Shown piece by piece: positions 7,761 through 16,648 of a stretch of 64,000 nucleotides of DNA. Positions within the stretch are counted from its first letter, which is position 1; each line of letters opens with the position of its first letter. The notes under the pieces were generated by a model. It saw nothing but the letters and a program-made list of their open reading frames with translations. It did not search any database and was not told where the DNA came from. Source of the DNA: Ralstonia pickettii (GTDB lineage: Bacteria > Pseudomonadota > Gammaproteobacteria > Burkholderiales > Burkholderiaceae); contig NZ_MCGB01000020.1 in the NCBI RefSeq assembly GCF_001699815.1, positions 17,999-81,998 of the forward strand, written 5' to 3'. Position numbers and translations under genes: made by a program.

Positions 7761-8791
7761 TGAATCGCCGACAAACCGGCCTCTCACTAGTTGAACTCAT
7801 GGTCGGATTGACCCTGGGTTTGCTGCTCGTGGGCATTGCCGTTTCGATCTATCTCTCGGGTCGTCAAACATCGCGCGTGGTCGATACGGTGGGGCGCTTG
7901 GAGGAAAGCGCCCGCTTTGCGGTTGAGGCGATCGAGCAGGACATCCGCATGACCGGTTTTCGCGGTTGTAACGGCATGGCCAACTCGCCGGTCAATACCC
8001 TGAACTCGCCGGGCTCCTTTAACAATCGATTTGATCAGACGCTTTTTGGTTACCACGGCAGTGGATCAACGTGGACGCCGGCGCTCGATACGAGCATCAG
8101 CAGCCTTCCGCAACCTCCGATTGCGGGGACAGATGTCATTGCCATCAAGCGCACCTACGACAATGGCGCTGCATTAACTGCGCAGATGACGGGAACAACT
8201 GGTGCGGTGACGGTGGAGGCAAGCGCGCCGTTTGCTCAGGGTGACTACATCCTCGTCTCCGACTGTGAAGCTCAAGCGGTCTTTCAGGCGACGCAGGTCA
8301 CGAGCAGTCCAACGACTGGTTCGCTGTCGCATGCAGCCGTTGCTGTGCCAACGCCTGGCAATGCCAGTGCGGATCTCACGCATGTCTTCAACACGGATGC
8401 ATCGGCGTACCGTGTTGTGACCAAAACCTATTTCGTTGCCCAGAGTGCCAGGAACAAAGCGGTGAACTCCTTGTGGTCTTACAGCGTGCCTGACTACACG
8501 GGTGCGGGTCAGCCCCAGGAACTGGTTGAGGGTGTTGATAACCTGGTTCTTCTCTATGGGGAAGACACGGATAACGACCAAGCCGCGAACCGCTATGTCA
8601 CTGCAGATAACGTTGGTACCTGGAACAACGTAGTCAGTGTGCGGATTCAGCTCTTGATGGCATCGGTTCAGAACAGCGTGTCGCCCATTGCTCAAACCTA
8701 TACCTTCAATGGCGCTTCGGCGACGGCAGCCGACAGAAGAATACGCTCGGTGTTTACGAGCGTAATTACGCTGCGCAACCGGGTGATGTGA
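7757..8791 (+). CDS. pilW: Type IV pilus minor pilin PilW
   Basis: A 344-residue minor pilin. RRQTG precedes LSLVELMVGLTLGLLLVGIAVSIYL, a prepilin site with Glu at +5. The hallmark PilW helix is seen as GRLEESARFAVEAIEQDIRMTGFRGCNG, and the C-terminal stretch NVVSVRIQLLMAS ... RRIRSVFTSVITLRNRVM is the family ending. PilW bridges the minor pilins and PilY1. The start is the ATG at 7757 (ATGA overlap with pilV) or the adjacent ATG at 7760. It is much better conserved than the PilW-like protein of the minus-strand operon. Confidence 0.92.
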   Translation: MMNRRQTGLSLVELMVGLTLGLLLVGIAVSIYLSGRQTSRVVDTVGRLEESARFAVEAIEQDIRMTGFRGCNGMANSPVNTLNSPGSFNNRFDQTLFGYHGSGSTWTPALDTSISSLPQPPIAGTDVIAIKRTYDNGAALTAQMTGTTGAVTVEASAPFAQGDYILVSDCEAQAVFQATQVTSSPTTGSLSHAAVAVPTPGNASADLTHVFNTDASAYRVVTKTYFVAQSARNKAVNSLWSYSVPDYTGAGQPQELVEGVDNLVLLYGEDTDNDQAANRYVTADNVGTWNNVVSVRIQLLMASVQNSVSPIAQTYTFNGASATAADRRIRSVFTSVITLRNRVM

Positions 8792-9360
8792 TGCTACTGC
8801 TGAATTTGAATAGGCTGCGCGTTGCTCAAGGCGGTGTTGCTTTGCCTGTTGCGTTGGTGTTTCTGGTGCTCCTGACGCTTCTAGGGTTGGCGCTCGTCAA
8901 TGGCTCGGTAATGCAGGAAATGATGTTGGGCAACAGCAAAGACAGCAAGCTTGCCTTTCAGGCTGCAGAAGCGGCCCTTCGTGATGCCGAATTGGATGTT
9001 GCTCAAAACATCACGACCACAACGGCTTTTGTGCAGGCGTGCACGAACGGGTTGTGCACGCCACCCTCGTCGTGGTCAACGCCAAAATCGGCGTCGGTAT
9101 CCTCTTTGATCGATTGGACTAACGGTGCGAATACACGCACATATGGCGCTTATACGGGGGCAGTTGCATTGCCCAATGTTGCATCCCAGCCGCTATACGT
9201 CATTGAAAAACTCTCTGGACTATCCGTGCCGGCCGGCGAGAGTATTGGGATTGGTGTGAAGCCTCCAGCAGGAGGGACGGCTTACCGGATCACGGTCTAC
9301 TCGACCGGCGCACGCCCCGAAACCCACGTCGTTCTAGAATCCATTTACGTGAAGCGCTGA
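8791..9360 (+). CDS. pilX: Type IV pilus minor pilin PilX
   Basis: A 189-residue protein. A leader ending QGG is followed by VALPVALVFLVLLTLLGLALVNGSVMQEMM; as usual in PilX, position +5 is not Glu. The diagnostic motif GNSKDSKLAFQAAEAALRDAE follows directly. PilX caps the minor-pilin complex and carries PilY1 to the tip. The ATG at 8791 overlaps the pilW stop; a GTG at 8788 is the alternative. The next gene, pilY1, starts four bases after its stop. Confidence 0.92.
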   Translation: MLLLNLNRLRVAQGGVALPVALVFLVLLTLLGLALVNGSVMQEMMLGNSKDSKLAFQAAEAALRDAELDVAQNITTTTAFVQACTNGLCTPPSSWSTPKSASVSSLIDWTNGANTRTYGAYTGAVALPNVASQPLYVIEKLSGLSVPAGESIGIGVKPPAGGTAYRITVYSTGARPETHVVLESIYVKR

Positions 9361-9364
9361 GGCC

Positions 9365-12300
9365 ATGAAGACACAATCTTTCTTAGTCAAGGCGCTCGCG
9401 CTGTTGATCAGCTCGCTGCTGCCGCTGACAACTAACGCGGCGCTGCTCACCATCGCGCAATATCCGCTGTTTCTGTCGAGCAACACAGCCACCCCCAATA
9501 TTTTGGTGGTCTATGACAACTCGCAGTCCATGGACGGGACGATGACGGGCAAGTTGATCGCGGGCAACGATCCGACCACACGTGGCAACATTGCGCGCTC
9601 GGTGATTACGTCGACCATCTCGAACTATCGCACCCAATTCAACTGGGGCCTAGCGACGTTCGATGCACCGGGGCCCAGCCTGTACAACACGTATGCCTAC
9701 TTCTTTGGGAGCGCCAGCACCATGGTGTTCACAAATGACTGTGTCAACGGCATTTCCGCATCGAACGGCGGCCTGCGCTGCGTCCCGAATCCGCAATCGG
9801 GTGCCTCGTATTCGTATTTGACTTACGAGCTCAGTGGCGATGATCCTGCCATCAATGACGTCTTGTACTACAACGGTACGTGGCCGTATCCGTGGGCTAT
9901 TGGCTTATCGGGGGGGACGACCAGCAATCCCAATACCAATTACAACGGGTGCCAGAACCACGCCAACGTGTCGACCTGGAATTCCGGTGACTTCTCGGGT
10001 TGCCAGCAAGTTGGCTTTACCCCGACCGACGCCGGGTTTCTGCCGGGCAATCCTCCTTACTCACGAATGATCTGGCTATCGCGTGCGTGGGGCTACTATG
10101 CCAACATAAGCGGGTCCGGCAAAATGCTGGAAGCTGTGCAGGCGGATTCGCCCTCGCACTACCAGAATCTGATCGATTATCTGGCGCCGGAGACAAACTC
10201 AAATTCAGCAGCGAGCGGCCACAGCAAGCTCGAAATCAAGAACGGGGCGGTGGCTACACCTCTCTCTGGCAGTCTGCAAACGGCGAGGAGTTACTTCGCG
10301 GGCTCGCAGACTGGCTATTCGACGCCTGTGACTCAAAGTTGCCAGAAGAACTTTGTGCTGTTAGCGACCGATGGCAACCCCACCGGCAAGACCGATGGTT
10401 CGATGTGGGCGCTTTCCGATCAGCAAAGCACCTATAACTCGAGCACTGGACAGTGGACGTTCTCCAACGCTGCGAACGATGTGTTCAGTCAAATCACGGC
10501 GTTACGCAGTACGAGCGTTAAGGGTTATACGAGTCCCTTTGACATTCAGACCTACGTGGTCGGGATGGGTAGCACGGTGTCCAACCCCGCTTCGGTAGCT
10601 GCGCTCAACCAAATGGCAAAGCTCGGGGGGACGGGCAATGCTTACCTGAGCACGGATCCCGCAACGCTGCAGCAGCAGTTCCAAAGCATCGCGGCGGACA
10701 TTACCACCAAGGTGGCAGCGGCTTCGGCCGTTTCCCTGAACGCGGGTTCCTGGGGGACAGGCACTGCCTTGTATCAGGCCAAGTTCAGCAGCGCCGACTG
10801 GTCGGGGCAGTTGCTTGCATATGCTATTAACTCGGACGGTTCGATCGGCAGCCAACTCTGGGATGCCGGCCAGCAGATCAATTCCCAGAACTGGGATACC
10901 GGGCGCCAGATCCTGACGTACAAGCCGTCTGCGGCTCTTGGCGCTCGCGGTATTCCGTTCCGGTGGCCTGTATCGCCGGGTTCGCCGAAGGCGACCGAGA
11001 TGGACGCGGCGCAATCGACCAAGCTGAACTACAACGCCAGCCAGACCACCAACGATGGCTATGGCTCGCAGCGTGTGACCTATCTGCGTGGCAACAATGC
11101 CAACGAAGCCAATACGTGTGGGTCCTGCACACCTTCGTTTCGCAATCGTCCGACGAGCAAGCTGGGCGACATCATTCACTCATCGCCGAACTATGTCGGC
11201 GCGCCTGCGTTCAACTATCCAGACAACATGGAGAGCGCCCCTTACTCCGCATTCGTATCGACTTGGCGCAATCGAACGCCGATGATCTACGTCGGAGCCA
11301 ATGACGGCATGCTGCACGGCATCAATGCGTCTACGGGGAAAGAGTCGATGGCCTATGTTCCGGCGGCCATCTACAGCAACCTCAGTATGCTGACCGCTCC
11401 GACCTACACACACCAGTACTTCGCGGACGGCTCCGTCACGGTGGGGGACACCTTCTATAAGAGCGGGTGGCATACGTTGCTGTCAGGCGCGCTGGCCGGT
11501 GGAGGACAGGGCATTTTCGCGCTCGACGTCACCGATCCGTCGAAGTTCACCGAGTCGACTGCGAGCCAGGTCGCGCGCTGGGAATTCACCGACGCGAATG
11601 ACGCAGACATGGGCTATAGCTTTGGCCAACCGTTGATCGTCAAAACAAACAACGGAAGGTGGTCCGTTATTGTGGCCAATGGTTACAACAGCACGCAGTC
11701 TGATGGTGCGGCGAGCACGACCGGCCACGCAGTGCTGTTTGTGTTGGATGCAGAAACCGGAGCGGTCACTGCAAAGATTGATACGAACGCTGGCACTACT
11801 GCTGCGCCAAATGGCCTGTCAGGACCTGTCGCCGTTGATACCAACGGGGATGGCATTGCCGACGTTGTTTATGCCGGCGATCTGGCGGGCAACATGTGGA
11901 AGTTCGACCTGTCGAGCAGCACGGTCAGCAATTGGGGGGTTGCATTTGGTACCTCCGGCAGTCCGCAGCCGTTGTTCAGTACGGGGGGGCAGCCGATTAC
12001 GGTACGCCCGGACGTGACTCGAAATTTGCAAGGTAACTACCTCCTGGTCTTCGGCACGGGGCAGTACTTCACAACGACCGATACAGCGTCGACGGCTGGA
12101 CAGACCTTCTACGGCATCATCGACAAGGGCGCCACGATCAGCGGCCTGTCTAATCTTCAGCAGCAATCGGTGTTGGGCACAACAACGGGTCCCGACGGCA
12201 ACACGTATCGCATCACGACACACGCCGTAGGAGCGCCAACCTTGGACGCGCTTCGGTCCGGCGACAATGCAATTTCACTTGGGTCCTACAACAGCTCGAA

Positions 12301-12733
12301 GCTCGGTTGGTACATCAACTTGCCGACTACCGGAGAGCGTGCTGTGACAGATGCGACCATTCGTTCGGGTCGTGTGATTTTTAACACTGTCATCCCGTCC
12401 ACCGCCCAATGCAGCGCCGGGGGTACCGGCTGGGTGATGGAGCTGGATGTCTTTACGGGCAACCGTTTGGATAGTCCGACCTTCGATACCAATGGCGACG
12501 GAGTCATCAACAACTCGGATCTACTCCAATATGGCGGTTCGCCCGCCAATACGAGTGGTCGACAAGTCGGCTCAATTCCGGCTGCTCCGGGCTTTTTGCA
12601 GCCCATCCAAGCACCGGGCGCCTCGCCATTTGAAAACAAATACGTCAATACTTCGGCGGGTGCCATTCAAGTGATTGGTGAAACGGCAGGTAAGGGTTCC
12701 CGTGGCCGTGTTGCATGGCGGCAATTGAACTGA
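9365..12733 (+). CDS. pilY1: Type IV pilus tip adhesin/assembly factor PilY1
   Basis: A 1122-residue secreted protein. Residues 1-25 are a signal peptide. A von Willebrand A-like domain starts near residue 45 with ILVVYDNSQS (Asp51, Ser53, Ser55: metal-ion site pattern). The C-terminal half is the PilY1 beta-propeller, with the calcium loop DTNGDGIAD near residue 825. A second loop, DTNGDGVINNSD near residue 1040, fits an EF-hand/dockerin pattern (D1, N3, D5, D12) and is not part of the usual PilY1 description. PilY1 acts as pilus-tip adhesin and calcium-dependent control of retraction. A GAGG precedes the ATG; it follows pilX by four bases. Many Thr/Ser/Asn codons give a somewhat lower G+C. 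Confidence 0.95.
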   Translation: MKTQSFLVKALALLISSLLPLTTNAALLTIAQYPLFLSSNTATPNILVVYDNSQSMDGTMTGKLIAGNDPTTRGNIARSVITSTISNYRTQFNWGLATFDAPGPSLYNTYAYFFGSASTMVFTNDCVNGISASNGGLRCVPNPQSGASYSYLTYELSGDDPAINDVLYYNGTWPYPWAIGLSGGTTSNPNTNYNGCQNHANVSTWNSGDFSGCQQVGFTPTDAGFLPGNPPYSRMIWLSRAWGYYANISGSGKMLEAVQADSPSHYQNLIDYLAPETNSNSAASGHSKLEIKNGAVATPLSGSLQTARSYFAGSQTGYSTPVTQSCQKNFVLLATDGNPTGKTDGSMWALSDQQSTYNSSTGQWTFSNAANDVFSQITALRSTSVKGYTSPFDIQTYVVGMGSTVSNPASVAALNQMAKLGGTGNAYLSTDPATLQQQFQSIAADITTKVAAASAVSLNAGSWGTGTALYQAKFSSADWSGQLLAYAINSDGSIGSQLWDAGQQINSQNWDTGRQILTYKPSAALGARGIPFRWPVSPGSPKATEMDAAQSTKLNYNASQTTNDGYGSQRVTYLRGNNANEANTCGSCTPSFRNRPTSKLGDIIHSSPNYVGAPAFNYPDNMESAPYSAFVSTWRNRTPMIYVGANDGMLHGINASTGKESMAYVPAAIYSNLSMLTAPTYTHQYFADGSVTVGDTFYKSGWHTLLSGALAGGGQGIFALDVTDPSKFTESTASQVARWEFTDANDADMGYSFGQPLIVKTNNGRWSVIVANGYNSTQSDGAASTTGHAVLFVLDAETGAVTAKIDTNAGTTAAPNGLSGPVAVDTNGDGIADVVYAGDLAGNMWKFDLSSSTVSNWGVAFGTSGSPQPLFSTGGQPITVRPDVTRNLQGNYLLVFGTGQYFTTTDTASTAGQTFYGIIDKGATISGLSNLQQQSVLGTTTGPDGNTYRITTHAVGAPTLDALRSGDNAISLGSYNSSKLGWYINLPTTGERAVTDATIRSGRVIFNTVIPSTAQCSAGGTGWVMELDVFTGNRLDSPTFDTNGDGVINNSDLLQYGGSPANTSGRQVGSIPAAPGFLQPIQAPGASPFENKYVNTSAGAIQVIGETAGKGSRGRVAWRQLN

Positions 12734-12743
12734 GGGGGCAGGT

Positions 12744-13103
12744 ATGAAGAAGCTATGTGTGATTGCCACCTTTGTGCTGGCAGGCAATGCAGCATATGGT
12801 GCGCTGGCGGTGGGAGGTGGCGAGCCTGGTGGCGTGACGCCCAGCCCGGCGTCGAGTCGGGCGCGGCCCCATGCGAGTGAAGCACCTCGCATGATACGTG
12901 GCGTGGTCACCGCGCTCAATCTGGATAAAGGTGAGATCTACGTGCAGGGTAACCGCCTTCAGGTCGGTCGTGCGGTGCGCGTATTTGGCCCTGCTGGGGA
13001 TGAGGGCCGCCTCTCGTCGTTGCGTCTGGGGCAAGAGATTCGTTTCCTGCTGGATCCAAAGGACGCCTCTGAACGGACGATTTCAGTTATCTACTTCCAA
13101 TGA
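12744..13103 (+). CDS. Small secreted PilY2-like protein of the pilin operon
   Basis: A 119-residue protein with a signal peptide (MKKLCVIATFVLAGNAAYG, predicted cut near residue 20), a Pro/Ser/Arg-rich linker and a C-terminal module (about residues 48-119) of short beta strands: MIRGVVTALNLDKGEIYVQG, LRLGQEIRFLLD. In Pseudomonas aeruginosa a protein of similar size, PilY2, also lies between pilY1 and pilE; the equivalence here rests on position and size, not on clear similarity. The C-terminal module resembles small OB-like domains. A strong GAGGGGG precedes the ATG. Its stop overlaps the pilE start as ATGA. Confidence 0.75.
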   Translation: MKKLCVIATFVLAGNAAYGALAVGGGEPGGVTPSPASSRARPHASEAPRMIRGVVTALNLDKGEIYVQGNRLQVGRAVRVFGPAGDEGRLSSLRLGQEIRFLLDPKDASERTISVIYFQ

Positions 13104-13534
13104 ACACAGGACTCTCTCGCTCTCGGCGTTTGCCCCGCGGCTTCACATTGGTTGAGCTGATGATCACGGTCGCTATTGTGGGCATCCTCGCCGTCGTGGC
13201 GTATCCGTCGCTCAACGGCTACATACAAAAGTCCAGGCGCGCGGATGCCAAAACGGCATTGCTCGCGGTGGCTCAGAAAATGGAGCAATACCGCTCATTG
13301 GGCAACACCTACGCTGGCGCGACATTGGGCGCCAGCGGCGTTTACGCCAATACCAAGTCAGACAACGGCTACTACGCTCTGAGCTTCTCTGTCGTGCCTA
13401 CGCAGACGGTCTATACGGTTCAAGCCGTTCCGCAGGCCGGTCAGGCAACGGATGCATGCGGTACCTTCAGCTACGATCAGGCGGGGAATAAAATGGTATC
13501 TGGGGGCACGCTTACGGCATCGAGCTGCTGGTAG
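13100..13534 (+). CDS. pilE: Type IV pilin PilE
   Basis: A 144-residue pilin. The leader ends PRG, then FTLVELMITVAIVGILAVVAYPSLNGYIQKSRRADAKTALL, a textbook class IIIa prepilin with Glu at +5. The C-terminal region has the PilE-type disulfide loop (DACGTFSYDQAGNKMVSGGTLTASSCW, Cys near residue 121 and at 143). In this operon position PilE is a minor pilin needed for assembly rather than the main fibre subunit. The ATG overlaps the stop of the PilY2-like gene. The operon ends here; nrdR converges from the other strand 45 bases on. Confidence 0.92.
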   Translation: MNTGLSRSRRLPRGFTLVELMITVAIVGILAVVAYPSLNGYIQKSRRADAKTALLAVAQKMEQYRSLGNTYAGATLGASGVYANTKSDNGYYALSFSVVPTQTVYTVQAVPQAGQATDACGTFSYDQAGNKMVSGGTLTASSCW

Positions 13535-13579
13535 TCGTCGGCCGGAGCGCAGCGGCGATAGAAGCCGTTCGCGTGCGTG

Positions 13580-14044
13580 CTATTTCCGCACATTCGTCGC
13601 CGCAACCTCGTCCAGCACGTCCCGAAACTCAGCCAGATCCTCAAAACTCCGGTACACCGACGCAAAGCGGATGTACCCGATCTTGTCCAGCCGCTTGAGT
13701 TCGCGCATCACCAGTTCGCCCACGCGGTCGCTGCCGATTTCCTTTTCGCCGTGGCTGAGGAGTTTTTCTTCGATGCGGGCGATGGCCTCGTCGATGGCTT
13801 CGGCGGAAACGGGGCGCTTGCGCAGCGCCAGGCGCATGGAATCCTTGACCTTGTTGCGGTCGTAGTCGACGCGGCTGCCGTTCTTCTTGACGACGGCCGG
13901 AAAGAACAGCTCGATGCGTTCGTAGGTCGTGAAGCGGCGGTCGCAGGATTCGCAGCGACGGCGGCGGCGCACGGTGTCGCCTTCTTCCGACATGCGGGTA
14001 TCAATCACCTGGGTGGCCGCGTGGCCGCAAAAGGGGCATTTCAT
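13580..14044 (-). CDS. nrdR: Transcriptional repressor NrdR
   Basis: A 154-residue regulator. The N-terminal zinc ribbon has MKCPFC and [10 protein letters not shown] (two CxxC pairs), and the ATP-cone domain starts near residue 49 with [20 protein letters not shown]. NrdR senses ATP/dATP and represses ribonucleotide reductase genes by binding paired NrdR boxes. The length is exactly that of the family. It lies downstream of glyA on the same strand (134 bases apart), the usual order in Burkholderiales, and the two may share a transcript. Confidence 0.96.
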   Translation of the reverse strand: MKCPFCGHAATQVIDTRMSEEGDTVRRRRRCESCDRRFTTYERIELFFPAVVKKNGSRVDYDRNKVKDSMRLALRKRPVSAEAIDEAIARIEEKLLSHGEKEIGSDRVGELVMRELKRLDKIGYIRFASVYRSFEDLAEFRDVLDEVAATNVRK

Positions 14045-14147
14045 GCCGGTGGTCTCCTCGGCAACCTCAAAGAACGCACTGCGCTAAAAGAACAACGCCG
14101 CGATGGCCCCTCATTCAATTCGGGGCGCATCGCGGCAGGGTACTACG

Positions 14148-14166
14148 TGGCCGGAAGATCCGGCCA
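14148..14166 (-). terminator. Hairpin downstream of glyA
   Basis: TGGCCGG and CCGGCCA arms (8 bp with a short loop) start 13 bases after the glyA stop. No T-run follows on the minus strand. It may slow or partly terminate glyA transcripts before nrdR; a second, weaker hairpin lies at about 14100-14133. Confidence 0.4.
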
Positions 14167-14178
14167 TCGGCGGATGCC

Positions 14179-15426
14179 TCAGCCGTAGACCGGGAACTGC
14201 TTGGTCAGCTCAGCCACCTTGGCGCGCACGGCGGCGATGTTGGCCTCGTCGTGCGGGTTGTCCAGCACATCGGCAATCAGGTGGGCGACCTTCACGGCCT
14301 CGGCTTCCTTGAAGCCACGCGTGGTCATGGCAGGCGAGCCCAGGCGCACGCCCGAGGTCACGAACGGCTTTTCCGGGTCATTCGGAATGGCGTTCTTGTT
14401 GACCGTGATGTGTGCATCACCCAGCACCTTTTCGGCTTCCTTGCCGGTGATCTTCTTGGCGCGCAGGTCGACCAGCATCACGTGGCTTTCGGTGCGGCCG
14501 GAGACGATACGCAGGCCGCGGGCCATCAGCGTTTCGGCCATGGCTGCAGCGTTCTTCACCACCTGTTCCTGGTAAGCCTTGAACTCGGGCGACAGTGCTT
14601 CCTTGAACGCCACCGCCTTGCCGGCAATCACGTGCATCAGCGGGCCGCCCTGGATGCCCGGGAAGATCGCCGAGTTGATGGCCTTCTCGTGTTCGGCCTT
14701 CATCAGGATCACGCCGCCGCGCGGGCCGCGCAGGCTCTTGTGCGTGGTCGTCGTGACGAAGTCGGCGTGCGGCACCGGGTTCGGGTACACACCGGCAGCG
14801 ATCAGGCCCGCGTAGTGGGCCATGTCCACCATGAAGTACGCACCAATCGACTTGGCGATCTTGCCGATGCGTTCGAAATCGATGCGCAGCGCAAATGCCG
14901 ATGCGCCGGCAATGATCAGCTTCGGCTTCTTCTCTTGCGCCAGGGCTTCGAGCGCGTCGTAGTCGATGTCTTCCTGAGCGTTCAGGCCGTAGCTGACAAC
15001 GTTGAACCACTTGCCGCTCATGTTGAGCGCCATGCCGTGGGTCAGGTGGCCGCCTTCGGCCAGGCTCATCCCCATGATCGTGTCGCCCGGCTTGAGCACG
15101 GCGAAGAACACGCCCTGGTTGGCCTGCGAGCCCGAGTTCGGCTGCACGTTGGCAGCTTCGGCCCCAAAGAGCTGCTTCACGCGATCGATGGCGAGCTGTT
15201 CCACCACGTCCACGTATTCGCAACCGCCGTAGTAACGCTTGCCGGGGTAGCCCTCGGCGTACTTGTTGGTCAGTTGCGAGCCCTGCGCGGCCATCACGGC
15301 CGGGGAGGTGTAGTTCTCAGAGGCAATCAGCTCGATGTGGTCTTCCTGACGCTGATTTTCCTTCTGGATGGCGGCAAAGATTTCGGGATCGATCTGGTCG
15401 ATCGTATAGCGGCTGCGTTCGAACAT
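14179..15426 (-). CDS. glyA: Serine hydroxymethyltransferase
   Basis: A 415-residue PLP enzyme converting serine and tetrahydrofolate to glycine and methylene-THF. Key motifs: [15 protein letters not shown] near the N-terminus, [18 protein letters not shown], the PLP lysine motif [15 protein letters not shown] (Lys near residue 229) and the C-terminal [15 protein letters not shown]. The ATG at 15426 ([11 protein letters not shown]) matches the family; the frame stays open upstream to 15489 without support. It is preceded by a 400-base untranslated region containing a perfect inverted repeat. Confidence 0.97.
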   Translation of the reverse strand: MFERSRYTIDQIDPEIFAAIQKENQRQEDHIELIASENYTSPAVMAAQGSQLTNKYAEGYPGKRYYGGCEYVDVVEQLAIDRVKQLFGAEAANVQPNSGSQANQGVFFAVLKPGDTIMGMSLAEGGHLTHGMALNMSGKWFNVVSYGLNAQEDIDYDALEALAQEKKPKLIIAGASAFALRIDFERIGKIAKSIGAYFMVDMAHYAGLIAAGVYPNPVPHADFVTTTTHKSLRGPRGGVILMKAEHEKAINSAIFPGIQGGPLMHVIAGKAVAFKEALSPEFKAYQEQVVKNAAAMAETLMARGLRIVSGRTESHVMLVDLRAKKITGKEAEKVLGDAHITVNKNAIPNDPEKPFVTSGVRLGSPAMTTRGFKEAEAVKVAHLIADVLDNPHDEANIAAVRAKVAELTKQFPVYG

Positions 15427-15826
15427 GGCGAGTGTCTGGTCTGAAACGAAACGGAAATGGCAGAGATCGGGCGAGGCGTGGGGAAACATGCGCGCGGCTT
15501 GAACGACTGCGCTCGGCGTTAGCCGATTGCAGAGGTGTCCGAGTCACCCTGTGCTTCCCATTCGCTGCCCAGGCGAGCGGCAGGCGCCGTTGTGCATGAC
15601 GCCAGAAACCTTGCGCTTCCTCGTGGTCGCTGCCCACATGTCGAAGCCGCTGAAGCGGCTTCAGGATTCGCCAGTCGCGCAAGGTGGAATGGTTGTTCGC
15701 GAGTGTACGACAGCCCCATGGCCGCCGCAAGAAGCGGGCGTGCAGACACGCACATTGCGGTGCAATAAGGCACAAGGCTTCAGGTAAACTCTGATCTTTC
15801 GCATTTTCAGGTCCGGAGACACTTTC
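15427..15826. other. Divergent upstream region of glyA and the SDR gene
   Basis: Four hundred bases with no supported gene. It must hold the glyA promoter (minus) and the promoter of the SDR gene (plus). The only marked structure is the 20-base inverted repeat at 15643-15662. Open frames here have no recognisable start signals or family motifs. Confidence 0.5.
15643..15662. repeat. Perfect 9-bp inverted repeat upstream of glyA
   Basis: GAAGCCGCT and AGCGGCTTC flank the two central bases GA. It is about 220 bases upstream of the glyA start and about 165 upstream of the SDR start. With a 2-base centre it looks more like an operator than an RNA hairpin. glyA of enteric bacteria is controlled by PurR and MetR, but the sequence does not match the PurR consensus. 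Confidence 0.55.
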
Positions 15827-16579
15827 ATGATCGTATTCGTGACCGGCGCAACCGCCGGGTTCGGCGCGGCCATCGCGCGGCGTTTCGTACAAGAAGGCCA
15901 TCGTGTGATCGCGGCAGGGCGCCGCCAGGACCGTCTTGATGCGCTCAAGGCCGAGTTGGGCGACGCGGTGCTGCCGTTCGTGCTGGATGTGCTGGACGTC
16001 GATGCCGTTGCTGCCTTGCCGGGCACCCTGCCCGAGGGCTGGCGCGAAGTCGACGTGCTCGTCAACAACGCCGGTCTGGCTCTCGGCCTTGAACCTGCCC
16101 AGCGCGCTGACCTGACCGATTGGGACCGCATGATCGGCACCAACTGCTCCGGGCTGGTTCATATGACGCGTGCGTTACTTCCGGCCATGGTCGAGCGCAA
16201 TCGCGGACACATCATCAATATCGGCTCGATTGCGGGGACGTACCCATACCCGGGCGGCAACGTGTACGGCGCCACCAAGGCGTTCGTCCGCCAGTTCTCG
16301 TTGAACTTGCGCGCGGACTTGACTGGTACCCGCGTCCGCGTATCGAACGTTGAGCCAGGTCTTTGCTCCGGCACCGAGTTTTCCAACGTCCGTTTCAAGG
16401 GGGACGATGCCCGCGTAGAGAAGGTCTACGAAGGCACGGAAGCGCTGACGGCAGACGATATTGCCGAGGCGGTCTACTGGATGGCGGCGCTTCCCGCGCA
16501 CTTCAATGTCAACGCGATGGAGCTGATGCCCGTTTGCCAGTCATTCTCGGCCACCAGCGTGACGCGAGGCATGGCCTGA
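15827..16579 (+). CDS. SDR family NADP-dependent dehydrogenase (YdfG-like)
   Basis: A 250-residue classical short-chain dehydrogenase. The Rossmann motif TGATAGFGAA is at residues 6-15; NNAG, then Ser in IGSIAG and YGATK give the catalytic Ser-Tyr-Lys. GRR after beta-strand 2 suggests NADP preference. The PGLCSGTEFSNVRFKGD segment is typical of YdfG, the NADP-dependent serine/3-hydroxy acid dehydrogenase that removes malonic semialdehyde. A GGAG lies 9 bases before the ATG. It is a monocistronic-looking gene ahead of the Tol-Pal operon. Confidence 0.85.
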   Translation: MIVFVTGATAGFGAAIARRFVQEGHRVIAAGRRQDRLDALKAELGDAVLPFVLDVLDVDAVAALPGTLPEGWREVDVLVNNAGLALGLEPAQRADLTDWDRMIGTNCSGLVHMTRALLPAMVERNRGHIINIGSIAGTYPYPGGNVYGATKAFVRQFSLNLRADLTGTRVRVSNVEPGLCSGTEFSNVRFKGDDARVEKVYEGTEALTADDIAEAVYWMAALPAHFNVNAMELMPVCQSFSATSVTRGMA

Positions 16580-16648
16580 ATTCGAGCGCAAGCCCTCGGC
16601 CAGTCGGTGGATGTCTGGCCGTCACTTGCGTCTTGGTAAAATTACTCG

